A DNA stretch of 64,000 bases from Cephalotus follicularis (GCA_001972305.1 BDDD01000046.1:123054-187053), one strand, 5' to 3'; shown: positions 49,495 through 62,984, counted from the stretch's first letter. Program-made: numbers and translations. The notes: generated by a model not told the origin, from the letters alone.

Positions 49495-52332
49495 TGTCAC
49501 ACCCCGTTTTTTTTTTCCAATCACAATAGACAAGCATATAGCGATATCAGAAATAAGCTTGAATAATATTCCAGTATAATTCATAAATAAATTTGCGGAA
49601 GCATTCGATAAGCCGGAATATAAATACAATCCATCCGCACGCATCCCATACTACGTGCAGGTATAACCAACAATATCCTTAACAAAAGGAAAAAATACAA
49701 CACAACGAGGTATGAACCGTTCAATACAATACGATACAATACATCATCAACAGTAAAATAACAACATTAAAATAACACAAAGAAGCTCTCCAAACTTCAG
49801 CAGCGATCTCCAAAATCCTTGCTTAATCTGAAATTGTAGGGGTTAGCCGTTGTCCTCACTTGGCTAAGTAGAATGATAATGTATGATAGAGAATATATGA
49901 ATGCAACAGGTATGACAGTTTATATCAAAATAACATTTGAATGTGCCAATATATAAGCAATCATGCCAAGTGGCCATAAACAGTACATATGCAATAATAC
50001 CGCACAAGTGTACAATCAATTCATCCATCAATTAGGTGACACATATCGCTAACTCCTAGCACCAACTGCGCACCCCCTAACTATCCCCCTTACGCTCCGA
50101 AGATGATAGATAGGGTAACATTTACTACCGGCGTTGGCGGGTAGTGTAACAATTGCAAACACATTTAGGTGATGCTCTGGCCAACTCCTGGCACCCAGGA
50201 TCACATCCATAGTCAGTGACATCCTCCATCACTCGGCTACGGCAACAAGCATAGACAATCCATTCAATCAATTCAGTTCAATAATATTACATATATCAAT
50301 AATATGCAATATAAGAGTTGTTTTCTTTAGAAACATATAACAATCATTTATCGTCCATCTCCTCGGAGGAAAACGATCTCAAATCAATAGTGGTTTCCGG
50401 TTCGGAAACAAAACAGTAGATGCCTCTCATATAGGAGGAAAATCAATAACTCATTTGGTAACAATCATTTATTTGAAAATGATAATTAATATCGTAAATA
50501 GGGTGCATAGCCCATAGTTGGTTTCAATCATTGAAATACAAGTGGTGGAGGTGATAATTAACACCAAAATAGTTTATAATAATGTGACAGTAGCACATTC
50601 AGTAACAATATCTCAAATCAGTAGTTCTTGCAATAATGGTTCTCATTTGAAAATGGTATTTAAAACCATAAATTGTGCATATGGTGCATAATTCGTTCGA
50701 TAATCACAATGCAAGTAATAGTGATGTTAAATGACATCAATCAGTGTGTACTATGTGGTGTTAACATACACAACTCAATTAACAATATCGAACAGTGACA
50801 ATCAATTCACATTATGAAACTCCTGCCCAGAACAGTCGGCTGCCACCAAGAATCAGTCGACTGCTGAGTTGAGTAGTCGACTGCTTTGGGTGGCAGTCGA
50901 CTGCCTCTGCCCAGAAAGTGCAGAAAATGGCAAGTCATGCAATATCAATTCTGTTTCCAATCAATCCGACACATGTAATCATACAGAAATAATCATACAT
51001 AATATGCATATTCAAATCTTCCATAACATATCATTACCCCTACCTCAATTTGCTATCCCAATATCAATTGGTTTGATCTTTCTCTTTGAGTTCCAAGTCA
51101 CTTTTCACCAATCACTCTTTCAATTCAGCAATAACAATCTATGCATGTTTGTTTATGAACACATGCACCAATATCAGTAGGTTTCAATAATAATTACAAT
51201 TCCCACAATAGCTTAATCATCAAGTCCCCTAAGTCTTAGCTTCCATTGTCAATTCCTTTGAACTCTATGTCAACTATCATTAAATCCGGTTTCATTGATC
51301 TTAACTTATTGGACAGAAGATATATACATGAAATCAGTATGTATATATATACTAATCAATTACTCTAGTCATTCTCTAGTTGCATCAAGAATTACTACAA
51401 CCCTTAAGTCTCTAGTTCCATTTTAACACTTCCATATTTCAATTAATTTACTCAATCCACCTACTGAATTGCGTGTTAAACAGTAGGTATATATATACTC
51501 AGGATCCATTAAGCATATATCCTAACTCTTAGCAACAATCAAAATTCATTTTAGAGACTATATCACCAATTATATTTGATTCCCTTATCACTTTCTATTT
51601 TGATTTCAAGATTGTTAATTCTAATCCATTAACAGAAGATATACAACATTCTCTTGGTTATTTTATCATCATAACAACATATAATTCGGATCAAGGACTT
51701 ACCAATAGTCTAAAGCCTCAAGTTCCTTCTTTGAGCTTCCTCCAATCCTACCAATGCAAGCTTTCAATGATCCTCTCTTTACTTAATGTTTTCTAACACT
51801 CCATTAACCATTTCATCAGCAGATATAACTCTCAAGGATCTCTGAATTCGTCAGATTTGTTACCTACTCACATGCACTCACATTTTCTTTCTTTCTTTAC
51901 TCCAACACATGCCTCACTCACTCCACTTTCTCATTAATTATTCAATTGTGGTTGTTAGATCTGCAGAGAACAGGCAAACACTCCCCTTTTGCATGTTCTG
52001 GCAGGTGGTGAGACATATGTGTCATTCCCACCTGTCATCCTTGTCTTGCACATGCCAGAAAGTCTGTCCTGGCAAAACCAGTCGACTGGCTATAATTGGC
52101 AGTCGACTGCCTTCCTCACGTGGCAAACAGTCGACTGTTACCCTGTGACAGTCGGCTGTTTGACCTTAATTAGGGTTTCTAATCTTTAATACATCACCAA
52201 TTGCACATTTAATCATTCCCAAACAAATATCAATCATAGAAATCAACATAATTGGACAAATAACTCAATTAAAAAAATATATATAGATATATTTCAAAGT
52301 TGGATCGATATACATTGGTTGTGGTTATTACA
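49495..52332 (-). mobile_element. solo LTR, 2.8 kb, possibly Del/Tekay-type
   Basis: Begins TGTCACACCCCG and ends GGTTATTACA on the plus strand, flanked by a perfect 5-base duplication, TTTTC (49490-49494 and 52333-52337). Read on the minus strand it is TGTAATAACC...CGGGGTGTGACA, much like the ends of the nested solo LTR at 25240-28140. Its size is also similar. It contains two clusters of the palindrome CAGTCGACTG. There is no coding domain and no second LTR. Confidence 0.82.
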
Positions 52333-52337
52333 TTTTC

Positions 52338-55325
52338 TCTTTTCTAATCCTCCGAATTGTTTACTTTGACCAATAGTATAAAGCGGGAAAATTTTAATAT
52401 TTATTTACTCAAAAATTAAAGACAATAAAATGAGTAAATAATAAATAATTATATGGATATTAACTCAATTTCGATATCTTTTTTTTTTTTTGAAAGTGAT
52501 ATGATCATATAATATTGTTTTTTTTTTTATCTTTTTAAACATTAGTTTTGAAAAAAATCATAATGGGAGGGCGACATGGGGAAGGCGGCGCATTGGCGAG
52601 CAAATCAAAGTTTTGATTGGTGTAGTTTTGGCGATGCAGCATCGGAAATAGGTCTTAACAACGATGGTGACTTCAGGAGCTTATCGGAGTGATGTCGGCT
52701 GTGAGGGAGAGAGTGAGAGAGGAAATACAGAAGAAAAATAAAGAAGATAGAAAAAAAGGAGTTTTATTATTGTGGCTATGAAGAGTTTCTAGCTGTGGTG
52801 AGCTAAATGGTAACGAGTTAAATAAAGGGGTTATGGTTGGTTTTGTGTAGGTGAAGTGTTTTTTTTTTTTTAATATTTATTAAGGGTATTTTCGATATTA
52901 TAAAAATATTTTGAGGTTGACCTTTCGCTAAATTAACGAAATAATCTCATTTGTTGGATGTTTCGAAATGTTGAAGAGGTAAAAAAAACTGACAAAAAAA
53001 AAAAGTCTAATTTGTGATCAACACATAATTAAGTAAGGTATTTATAATAGTTCTATTATTTTTTAATGTCACGAGAAACCTGAGGTTTTCCCTGAACATT
53101 GACTTTGGAGCTCTCGCCATCCTGTGGTCAGATCACGAGCTACTGCCCCATTTTGATTCTCTAATTTGTAAACAATTTTTTTGATATTTCATTTTCATTA
53201 TCCCTTAAAAAGAATAGACATTCGAGCATATTAGAATCGTGAATGAATTGACAAAAAATTCTTTAAATGTTTTATCATTATCTACAAGAGTGCAATATTT
53301 TACTTCATGATAAAACAAATGTTTTATTTTCTTTTTAAAGTAACTCAATCATCGATAGACTAATTTCCTTTTTATAAGTATTTTTCACTGTAAATATTAC
53401 ACAGACAATAAGAGCGAGACTTTACTTGGCAACTCCGAGTTTACTTCGTGTACAAAGTCTATTTGAGCAAATTCACGCAAAATGACTACTCAAAAGTATT
53501 AAAATAGTGTAATACGAAATCTTATGTTAGAGATTTTAAACATTTATTAAGTTGTTAAAAATAATTTTTTTTGACTAAAAAACAGTAACGTTTGATAAAA
53601 AAAATCAAATTAATTAAAACTACTTTTTATTTTTGCTTATAGAAAAGTGATTTTATCGAATGTATTTGATATGAAAGTGTATTCGATAGATTCACATTTT
53701 CATGTGTTTTAATATAAGAATTTAAAACCAAATAAAACGTATATTCATTAATTTTGTTCATAAAATTATTTTTGATTATTAAATTCATCAAACATTTTCA
53801 ATTTTATCACAATATTTTTACTTATAATATTTTATAAAATATACCATAATACCAAACAAATAATAGGTATTTACTACCTCGGTTCCCTCAACCATCTTTG
53901 TGGTTTAATCGGTAGTCCATCTTTTAATTTATTTCTCTCTTTTTTTATATTATTATTTGTTTCTTTGAGAGATCCATAATTACAAATAGAGTGAAGCCTA
54001 GTGTGGTGGACCGAGGCACGTGTCTAATTCAAGCCTGAACTAATAGGCCGGCCTACTTTTGCTGGTGACTTAAAGAAGTTGCGTGACCAAATAAATAATC
54101 AATAAAGAAAACAGTTGTTTTTTATGTCATAAATTCTCAGTGAAAATTTAGTAAAAAATTTATCGAGCCAGATCCCATAATTTATGGAGATGGAGAGAAT
54201 TACAAGATTAAAGAATCCAAGAAAAATGAAACCTAAATAATTTTAATTCACTTGTAGTTTATTCAAAAATAAATTTGAAAAAAAAAAAACTATGGATGCT
54301 GTTAAAACCCCGACAGTAAGGAATGCGGCTTTTTCTTGGGTATTAAGGTGATATAATAAGCAACTTGGGAAATACAACGCTTAATTGGGATTTATTTTAT
54401 TTCCTGGTCCAAACACTTCATATGGATTTTTTGTGCAGGCTTTCAATTATTTTATTCTCACTTTAAGGATGTCATTAGCCCAAATGTCAAATATGACCCA
54501 ATTTGTGTTACACATTCTTTGACAGTTGGGTACCCCATAAGCCTATAGGGCCTCTACAACAACCCATTAGCTATCCTAGATAAATTGGACTGTTTATGGA
54601 GAAATTCTTCAGTGAATTTGGTCCAGGTTCCGGTTCATATAGAAATAGTAAGAGGAAGAGAGAAAAACCTATCTCCCTCTACCTGGACTACATGGACCAA
54701 GTCCATGCAAGGTTTTCTCCTCTTTATGGGTACTTAGGTGGGCTAAAATTGTCATCAACGATGAGTCATACACGGACTCTAGAAAATTTTGGGACTCTAG
54801 AAAATACTCGACTCAAACTCGATTACTCGCACTTTAAAAATTCTTAACAAGCGAAACTTAGTGGTAAGAATTGTTCTAAGTTAAATAATATATTTGCAAT
54901 TACTTCACAAGAAGTGATATGATATCGATTTAGTGATAAGAATATTCAATTTAAATCTTGAGAATTAATGTTCAAGTCCTACTATTTGTAAAATTTTAAA
55001 AATTTTGCACATTTAAAAAAATTGTCTCGATCTTGACCAGTTTGACGGGTCTTTGACCATGGTTGCCCAGACTGACCACCTGGATGGTTTTCAGTTTTTC
55101 CAATCCGATTGACTGGGCCGAGCTGAGTATGACAACATTATCCAAAAATTTCTCAAATTATTTACCTACAAAATAAGCTTACCCAAATGGTAAATGTCAA
55201 ATATTACATAAACCCGATTTTAGGAAAATTTAATTAAGTCAACCTACTTACTCTAATTTGTTAAAGGTCCACGTTGTTAAAATTAAACTTAAAATTTAAT
55301 TATATATAAATAAAAACGGCTTAAA
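52338..55325. other. intergenic region
   Basis: AT-rich, with several long A or T runs (about 52480, 52518, 52861 and 52995). A GC-richer patch at 52560-52720 is unclassified. No supported gene. Confidence 0.5.
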
Positions 55326-55868
55326 TCATAAAGTAAAGTAGGGATCTTTAACCCGTTCTTGCAAAAACACATCCCTCCTCCCTTGCAAAAGGATCATCCT
55401 ATTCTCATTCCCTAAGATCCAAGTCCACCTTAGCAGTGGCAAAATATCCTCCACGTTCGAAGAGGCACCTAATTCTAACGCTTCCCTCATAATTTCTAGG
55501 AACCTCCTCGCCTCCTCCACCTCCGACACGTTGTCACGGTAGTATCTCTTCTGTGTTGTCATCCTTAAAATCCGTCTTCACCCGACCAGCATTATGCAAC
55601 TTCGATGGTGGCTCAGAGGGCATTAGCAAGTTTGAAGGAGATGTGACGGCCCGACAAACATCGGTTGCGGAGGAAAGTTCTTGTTTGCTGCATCCTTCGT
55701 AACATCGTTGTTGATTTGGAAGGTGAGGTGCAGATAGAAATGCCCTTGCCTTATGAGCATGAAGTATATCGCCAACGAATTTGTGGAACTGTTGACATAA
55801 AGGGTGTTCATATGAGAGATAAGCTGTCTCTGTAGTTGTATTGAAAATTGCCATCTTGATTCTTTTTT
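55326..55868 (-). pseudogene. cytochrome P450 relic, CYP81-like
   Basis: On the minus strand a 78-codon frame (55562-55326) contains KRYYRDNVSEVEEARRFLEI, then GASSNVEDILPLLRW and RRDVFLQE. This is the segment that follows the LTFNxMMRMIAGKRYYG region in CYP81 P450s. It ends in a stop soon after. Upstream, other frames (to about 55868) give weaker CYP81-like pieces such as NRCLSGRHISF and RVKTDFKD, separated by stops and frame changes. The N-terminal anchor, the I helix, ExxR and the haem-Cys loop are all missing. This is a decayed fragment, not a working enzyme. The upstream limits are uncertain. Confidence 0.7.
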
Positions 55869-57035
55869 TTTTTAACAACTAAAATGACTTTTGATGGCTA
55901 AATTGACTTGTATAAAAGAACTTTGGAGGAGGATCTCCAACTGAAAATAATAACGCAAAAAAAAATTTCTTTGCTTGATTTAGTCCAAACTTGTAAATGC
56001 TTTCATTGGATCAATAGATATAGTACATAATTGCCCACACTTGAGTCAACCGGGTGACAGAAATGGACGACAAAATTGGCTGCCTGTCATTACGATTCTT
56101 TGTAGTAGACATATATTACACTATAACATAATATCCACTTTTGAGTTACTTGTAATAAAAGTAACAAATCCATGTGACAACTATTGACAAATTTTAATGT
56201 ACGGGAAATTTGTTGTGTTAAGCCATCAATCAAACATGTGCGGTAACATTTGAAGAACTAGTGGAACACCAGAGGTTGTAGTAATTGCAATATCATCATT
56301 TATTGTTTTTATTTCTTAAAAAATAAAAAACACTAACTCTAACATTTTGTGTGGGCTATGAACACCCTTAAGATATACGTGTTAATGGCAACTTGAGGAA
56401 GAGAAGCATATGAATCCAGAGTTGGAACAAGAACAGGTTTGCTGCCTCTTTACTTAGAATTATCTAATGGAGACAAACAAGCACTACCGTTCGTGAAGGT
56501 AAGAACCAGTTCCTACAACAGTTAGTTATGCATAGGGAAAATTTATATTTACAAGTTTACATAGTACATGATTTAGATTATATTAATCTGGAGCTGACCT
56601 CACCAGAAGCTCCGATCAAGGCTCCTGCAGTATGCATCTTCCCCTGATATTTTCCGCTGCTGATCTTTAGCTACAAAAACACTACATGTGACGAGATCAA
56701 TGAACATTCAATTGAACATGAACATCTTGATCAGCCATTAATTTCGAGAGCCTACGAAGGAATGCATAAATCCTTTGGATCTAGGCCTCCACCAAAAAGA
56801 AAATTGATGATAGTGCATTTGTCACTAAAATGATTTAACGGCAATGTAACTAATGACACTTGACATACCAAAAATGACTCCACAGACACCACCACAAACT
56901 GTTTTCGAATGCTATTAATAGTTTGAGATAAGTAGGGGATGAATCAGAAAAAGACAAAAGCATAGATTATAAAGTTTGAGCTTCGGTAGAAGTAGGACAC
57001 GCATACCTTAAACATGAAAATTGGGGGCATCAATG
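55869..57035. other. 3' flank of the MBD7-like gene
   Basis: No additional coding exon identified. A short GC-richer block on the minus strand at about 56600-56660, ending TTCTG before GTGAGGTCAG, might be a 3' UTR exon. This is weak. Confidence 0.4.
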
Positions 57036-60000
57036 TCAGTCCTGGATGGAAATTACAAACGTCTCAGACCATTTTTGTTTTACATATTCTGGGACCAAAG
57101 ATTCACCCATGAAAGCGTTCCACATATTTCCTCCAGGGCCACTAAGAACCCACTTTACTTTTGCTGGTGGACGGGTAAAATCTAGCATTAAAATTTTTTC
57201 ATCCTCTATATATCTCTGTGTCGTTCGAGAACCAGAACGTTTTGAAATCTGCAGAAAAGCAAAATTAGATAAAGTAGGAAAAAGAAAGAACAGCAATCAA
57301 ATTCTTGTTTCATCATGAGCCTAAATGTTAATTAATATTCAAACTCACCATAGATTCACTGTCGAATTCCAATGCCTTTGCTGTGGTTCTAATTCCAGTG
57401 GCATTTGTTGAGCGTCTCAAAATGATTTGCAGGGAACGATTATCATCAGAATGGTTTTTCTTCTGAGAACATGAAAATTGTAAAAACCATATTTCTTCAA
57501 ATTTCACAAATCAAAAGTATTTTAAATAACTTAATAATCAAACACAGTTACTTGACAGGCTGTTTTTAATTCTTTGAGTGTAGTTGACTCTTCGTCCATT
57601 CCTGTAAGATATCTCTCGGCAGCTATCAGGGAACGGAACCTCTGTCCAGTACCAGGCTTGATGTAGTACTGCAAAACGGAATTTATGATGCCGGCCAACA
57701 TTTTTATGACTATCAATTAGGGCATATAGATGTTCACACATCTATAACATAATTGTGCCATGTCTTGAAGAATGCTAGTGTTTGCAACAAGTACTTGGTT
57801 AGATGTACCCATGTAATTATTTAGCAGGGATGTAAAGGATTGAAGCTTTAAATGCAAGAAATATACCCTGTCAACAACACCTGGATAATTGACATTAGTA
57901 CGGGGCTTCTCTTCAATAACCCAGTTATTTGGTAGCTTAAATGGCGTGGTTCCCCTGAAGGTGTGGGGCACAATTTGCATCTGCAACAGTATTGACATTG
58001 TTAGAAACATTTATCTTGCTGCTGATTAAAAGCCCAGCGATTCCGATTTCTCATTGAAATATATACACCAATTGCAATCCCCTCAAGCAACTGAGTTTTT
58101 GGTATATAATCAACTGAAGATATGTCAATAACAGAACTCACATTACTTTGATTGCCGCGGTTCATTGTTTCAAGCTTAAGTGCATCTCTCATGTCATAAT
58201 TGAGATACTTCTGAACAGATAACAGGGAACGAAACTGCTGTCCTGTTCTAGGGTCATGGTAATACTGCACATAAAGATGAACGAAGCCAAGGATCAACTA
58301 TTAAATTTAAAGAAAGAAATTTCAAAAAGATTGCATATCTATTAACAGCACTACAGTCTTGAAGTCCAAACCTTCCACAGGGAAGAAAATGAGAACAAAT
58401 ACAAAAAATAGGTAACATTTAACAACAAAATCAAGCAAATTTTCAGAGAGTAAATTGCATATCTAATTTTTAGCAACAAATTAAAGGTAGAGAACCTAAC
58501 GTGATATGCTTTCACAACTAATGGCACTAATGGCCATATATAAGAAATTATAACCAGCACTCTAGAGCGAACATTATGAAGCATAAGTATGGATAGAATG
58601 TTCTCAGTAGAACAGCTAAAATTGAAGAAGGAACACACCACATGGTTTTCTTTTAATATATTTGTTTCTTTTTAAACTTCGCATGGCAATTTGATAATTT
58701 CATCCGGATTCCCAGCTACATTCTTCAAAAAAATTATTACTTACAAGAACAGTTAATATTAGGTCCAAATAATTTCTTAGAATCCATACAGAAACCAAGA
58801 ATTTCCACTGAGAAAAGCAATCTTTTTTTTTTGTCCTCTTTTCCGTGATTCTGGCTTGATGTCAACCAGTCACCAAACCTTAATTCACAACATTTTCGAC
58901 TCTCAAATATGACTCTCAACATGTTCAGTTTTGGTTTGCAAAAACCTGAAATAAGACCAATAGACAAGGCTCCTGCATCGAATATGGGTAGAGGGTGGGG
59001 TAATTCGAGTAATGGCAAAAACAATATGTGACCCACAAAAAATAAAAAACAAAAATTATTATACGCATGATTATAATTAGCCTTGTTAAACAATTTTTAA
59101 CAACATGACATCTTATTAATCTATCAAGTATGGATGTTGAAGGAAAATTTTTGCAGAATTTCATTAAACTCCAATTTACATCTTTTTAATGGATCAATGC
59201 TACCCTATTAGATTCAATGATATTACTTCTTACAATAATTGTAAATTGTGCCAGAATTAAGATTTTCTATTCCATTTAAATAAAATCTAAATTTTGAATA
59301 AAAGTAAATTTTGCAATCTACTTCATAAAATTAGTAACTTTAACTTGATATAACAAATTTTCTTCTAATGTTGTATGTTTAATAAATATAGAGTGAATAT
59401 AATGATTAAAATTATTTACTACAAACAAAAAATAATGCATTTTCAACATTCATATATTGAATCATAAGGAGGAAATTCCTGTGACAACACTATGAACTAA
59501 CACTCATTGTATAAATGGATTAATGTTTATATGAGCTGACAAAATCTCATTTGTAATTATTTTAAAACATATTTGATTTTTCAAAATTACAAATGAAATT
59601 TCAACATGACCCCTTACTCACATCCATTAATCCATTATATAAAACAGTTCCACGATGATTTTAACTGTCCCACTCCAATCATATCTCCGTGATAGTTATA
59701 TCTAAATATTTAAATATATTACCAAAACATCTCGTAAACAAAGCTTTACGAAACAACAACAACAACAATAATAATAATAGCAAGCACAAGCTAGATAAAC
59801 AGTGATTACCATAAAAATGAAATAAAGACAAGGGAGCTTAGTGAAATTAGAGAAAAGAAAAGGACCTTGTCAACACGGCCAGGGTGGACGGTAGAGTGAA
59901 TACGGCGCCGTTTCTTAACGACCCAATCATTGGGCAATTTGAAGATTGCGGAATTCTGGTTCACAATCAGGAATTTCTTATTTCTATTTGTACCTGATTT

Positions 60001-60051
60001 GTCATCTTCACCTTCACCCATAATTCTCATCTTCACCTTCACGATTCTCAA
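57036..60051 (-). CDS. MBD7: MBD7-like methyl-CpG-binding protein with two MBDs
   Basis: Six exons on the minus strand: 60051-59866, 58264-58142, 57980-57867, 57668-57550 adjusted to a GT donor at 57551/57550 (last coding base 57552), 57462-57349 and 57248-57036. All junctions are phase 0 and GT-AG. They give about 288 residues. MBD-1 (about 37-88) spans exons 1-2: FKLPNDWVVKKRRR, VDK/YYHDP, GQQFRSLLSVQKYL. MBD-2 (about 117-166) spans exons 3-4: FKLPNNWVIEEKPR, VDR/YYIKP, GQRFRSLIAAERYL. Both keep the Arg, Asp, Tyr and Arg-Ser that contact methyl-CpG. The last exon (PPAKVKWVLSGPGGN, VPEYVKQKWSETF) matches the chromatin-binding C-terminus of AtMBD7, which has three MBDs and opposes DNA-methylation silencing. 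The start could also be the Met at residue 8 or 11. Confidence 0.9.
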
Positions 60052-61232
60052 CTTCTACTTTGGAGATTTTTAGACTCATAAAGGTATTATAATTTGCGTG
60101 AATATCTATATATTCATTTTATTATTATAGTTATTTTAGATAATGAAAGCGTAAAGTAACCAAGACAACAAACCTGTTTGATTACAATTTTTCAGGTGAA
60201 TGGTGCGATATCAGATCATCACTCGATAGACATGAAGATTGTCGGTGACTAAGCTCATTAAAATTTTAAAGAGTGTGAGTGATAGAGTTAAAGCCGAGTA
60301 TTATTGAAGCTCTTTGTTCACATTTTATTGAGTTTGAATTCAGTCGATTCATTTATGTATTTTTGTTCTTTAACTCTCTAAAGAAAAGTTATAAATAAAT
60401 AAATATCAAATTGGTGTAAAAAAAAGTTGAAATAATTAATGAAATAAAAAAAGAAATTTTATAAATTTAATCATTGAATTTAACATTATATATATGTATA
60501 TTATATATAACAATTTTTAAGATAGTTGAATTTCATCCATCGAATAAATTACTTTTTAACTTAATATAAAAACTTATGTAATGGTTGAAATTATGATTTA
60601 TAAATAAAATAATTAGAGATATTTAATAAATTTGAAATTTGATATGCATAATTTATATATATCGAATATCAAATTAATGATCGAATTTATTTACAATAGT
60701 GATGAAGCTGATAAATTATTTACTCCTTAACAAGATTATAATAGAACTATGAGCGAGCTCTTAGTATACATATAATTAATTGTTCATGAACCTTAAATAA
60801 AGGTCGATCTCACCTCTGTTGATCAAACTCGGTTTGTTAAGTTCACGAGCCTTTGAATCTTATTTTATGTTTGTTTATTAAGCTTAATAACAATCATGAA
60901 CGAATGATTATTGAGTCAAATCGCGAGATATTCACAAATGATTTTATTAAAAGTTATGTTTTATCCATTCATTGTGTCACTGAAAAAATTGAATATAATT
61001 AAACTTCTAATTAAGAGCACTATAGTTAGAATCGTAGTGCATAGGGCGAATAGATTAAGAAAACTAGGAACCAACTGGACGACTGATCCGAGTAACACCT
61101 AAAAATTGGTGTTGGTAAAAACCAATCAAAACCGATCAAACCTAATCAAAATCGGCCAATACCATTTTTTAAGGAGGGAAAAAATGCAAATAATAATAAT
61201 AATATCAAACTCACCATAGTCAAACACCATTA
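60052..61232. other. MBD7-like promoter and AT-rich spacer
   Basis: 5' flank of the minus-strand MBD gene, then AT-rich DNA with no gene seen. Confidence 0.5.
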
Positions 61233-61237
61233 AGCAC

Positions 61238-62265
61238 TGTTGATGCAAAAATCCTTTTCTCAACAGTACCTCACGTGTAAGGGCTTAATCTGTTTAAGGA
61301 AACGCTGGTTTTATGCTCCGAGGAAAATGTAGAAGATGGTTGTTAATGCTTTCCCTGCACAGAGGAACAAACACGTTGAAGGTCCAGGAGGTTGTTCTCC
61401 CGGGGACACTCCGACGCTCAAGTTAGGCCTTTGCACAGCGAAAACAAGGTTTTTTTAGAGTAAAAATTGCTGACCTTTGTTCAGACTGTTGAACTAGTAT
61501 TTATAGTGATGAACTGTAACTGTTTGAGCGTGAAATGAGGAGGTGATAACTGTCCTCTAAGGAAATGCCGAGGATCTCGATCATTTCCCTTGATCTCCGT
61601 CAAATATGTCGCCACTTTCCTTATTGGTATTTCATTATACCACTATTTCCTTATTTAGATGAAGGCGAATCCCAGGAAATCAGACAGATTCCATGCCCTT
61701 ATCCCATGAACGAAGTGGAGGTCCTCTGCCACAGGGCTGCCGAGGAAGTGAACCATGGTATTGTTGCCGAGGTGATGGGCCTCTTGCTTCCCCTTTCGCT
61801 CCTGGGTCTTCATCTTCTGGTGCTTCCTCAGTGGCATACGCTTAGGAAGCCGAATCCTCTACCATTCATCCGAGGATGAGGTATCTCTGGATACCGTTGA
61901 GGAGAAGGTCATCGGTATCTGTGCAGCGGGGGTACGTCCTCTGCTATGTGTCCGATAGACACTTCGGGTAGAGGAGGTCCTCGGCACTGGTGCCCTGAAG
62001 GAGGTCCTCTGATCTGTACCATAAGTAACCTCCTCGGGCCGAGGAGGTCCTCGGCACAGTCATCATGTGGTGCGCTCTTGGTCAAGCTAGCTCTCCACGG
62101 CCCTGGTGTTTGGCGAGGGTCTGCTGACTTGCTACTGTGAGTTGCCTTACTAAGCCTCCTCTGACCCATGTTCGTGTGAGCTTCAAAAAAGAAACCTCTG
62201 GACACGTGATTTTATCCAAATAGGACATGTGTCCTTCTTAATATAAACATATTTTTCCCATATCA
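61238..62265 (-). mobile_element. solo LTR, 1.0 kb, same family as the 8.2-kb element
   Basis: Begins TGTTGATGCAAAAATCC and ends TTCCCATATCA, flanked by a perfect 5-base duplication, AGCAC (61233-61237 and 62266-62270). In its own (minus) orientation it starts TGATATGGGAAAAA and ends TTTTGCATCAACA. The LTRs of the 20876-29066 element start TGATATGGAAAAAATCC and end CTGCATCAACA. Both also share a CTCCCGGGGAC.CTCCGA segment. It is about twice as long because of an extra GC-rich part (about 61660-62200) with repeats of GAGGAGGTCCTCGGCAC. Open frames in it are not genes. Confidence 0.88.
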
Positions 62266-62270
62266 AGCAC

Positions 62271-62984
62271 AAACACTACAATTGGAGTCAAATTCAAAAT
62301 CGAAGTCCACTCATTTAATTATTCAAGTCTCTAGTTCAAGTACATTAACATTTGTATTTATGAAGAAGATTTTTTTAATTTATTTATAATTTAGGATATT
62401 TTTATAAATTTTAATGAATTATAATGTGTTAATATAATAAATATTAAGTAATATTTATTATAAAATATATATTTATTTGAATTTATAATTCGACTTGATT
62501 ATATCATATTTGAATTTAAAACTTTTAGTTTTTACAGTTCGATAACCAATTAAGATTGACTGACAGTGAAAGGTACTCTACAATCAAACCTTCCAAAATT
62601 TGCGTTGCGAAATTTTCTTTATTAGTATACCAACTTACAAATCTAGTTTCAATCGGAGAATATGTACGAAACTTTTATTGCAAAATAGCAGTAGTCATGC
62701 ATGCATCATTCATGACTTTTATAAAAGTAGTCAAAGATAACATATAGTTAACGAAGATTCCAAGGACACACAAAGCAATAACAATATTTGACAGCGGGGT
62801 CTATGTTGTTTTTCATTTATTCTTCTACATTGAATTTTATATTTGATAGTTGAGTTTCAAACGAATAAAGAATTACTCTAAAATTACGAATAATACTTGT
62901 AGGTGACTACTATTTTTACAATTAAAAAAAGTAAGAAAGTTATTGCTAACATTTTTTTTTGAAGGTTCTCGAATTCATATTAAG
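62271..62984. other. AT-rich spacer
   Basis: No gene or repeat with clear ends. Confidence 0.5.

Noticed and set aside
58737..59164. Minus-strand frames of 79-118 codons in MBD7-like intron 1
   Set aside because: No domain, low-complexity composition, and they cannot be spliced in without breaking the split MBD-1.
61565..61879. 104-codon frame
   Set aside because: It lies wholly within a solo LTR with defined target duplications.
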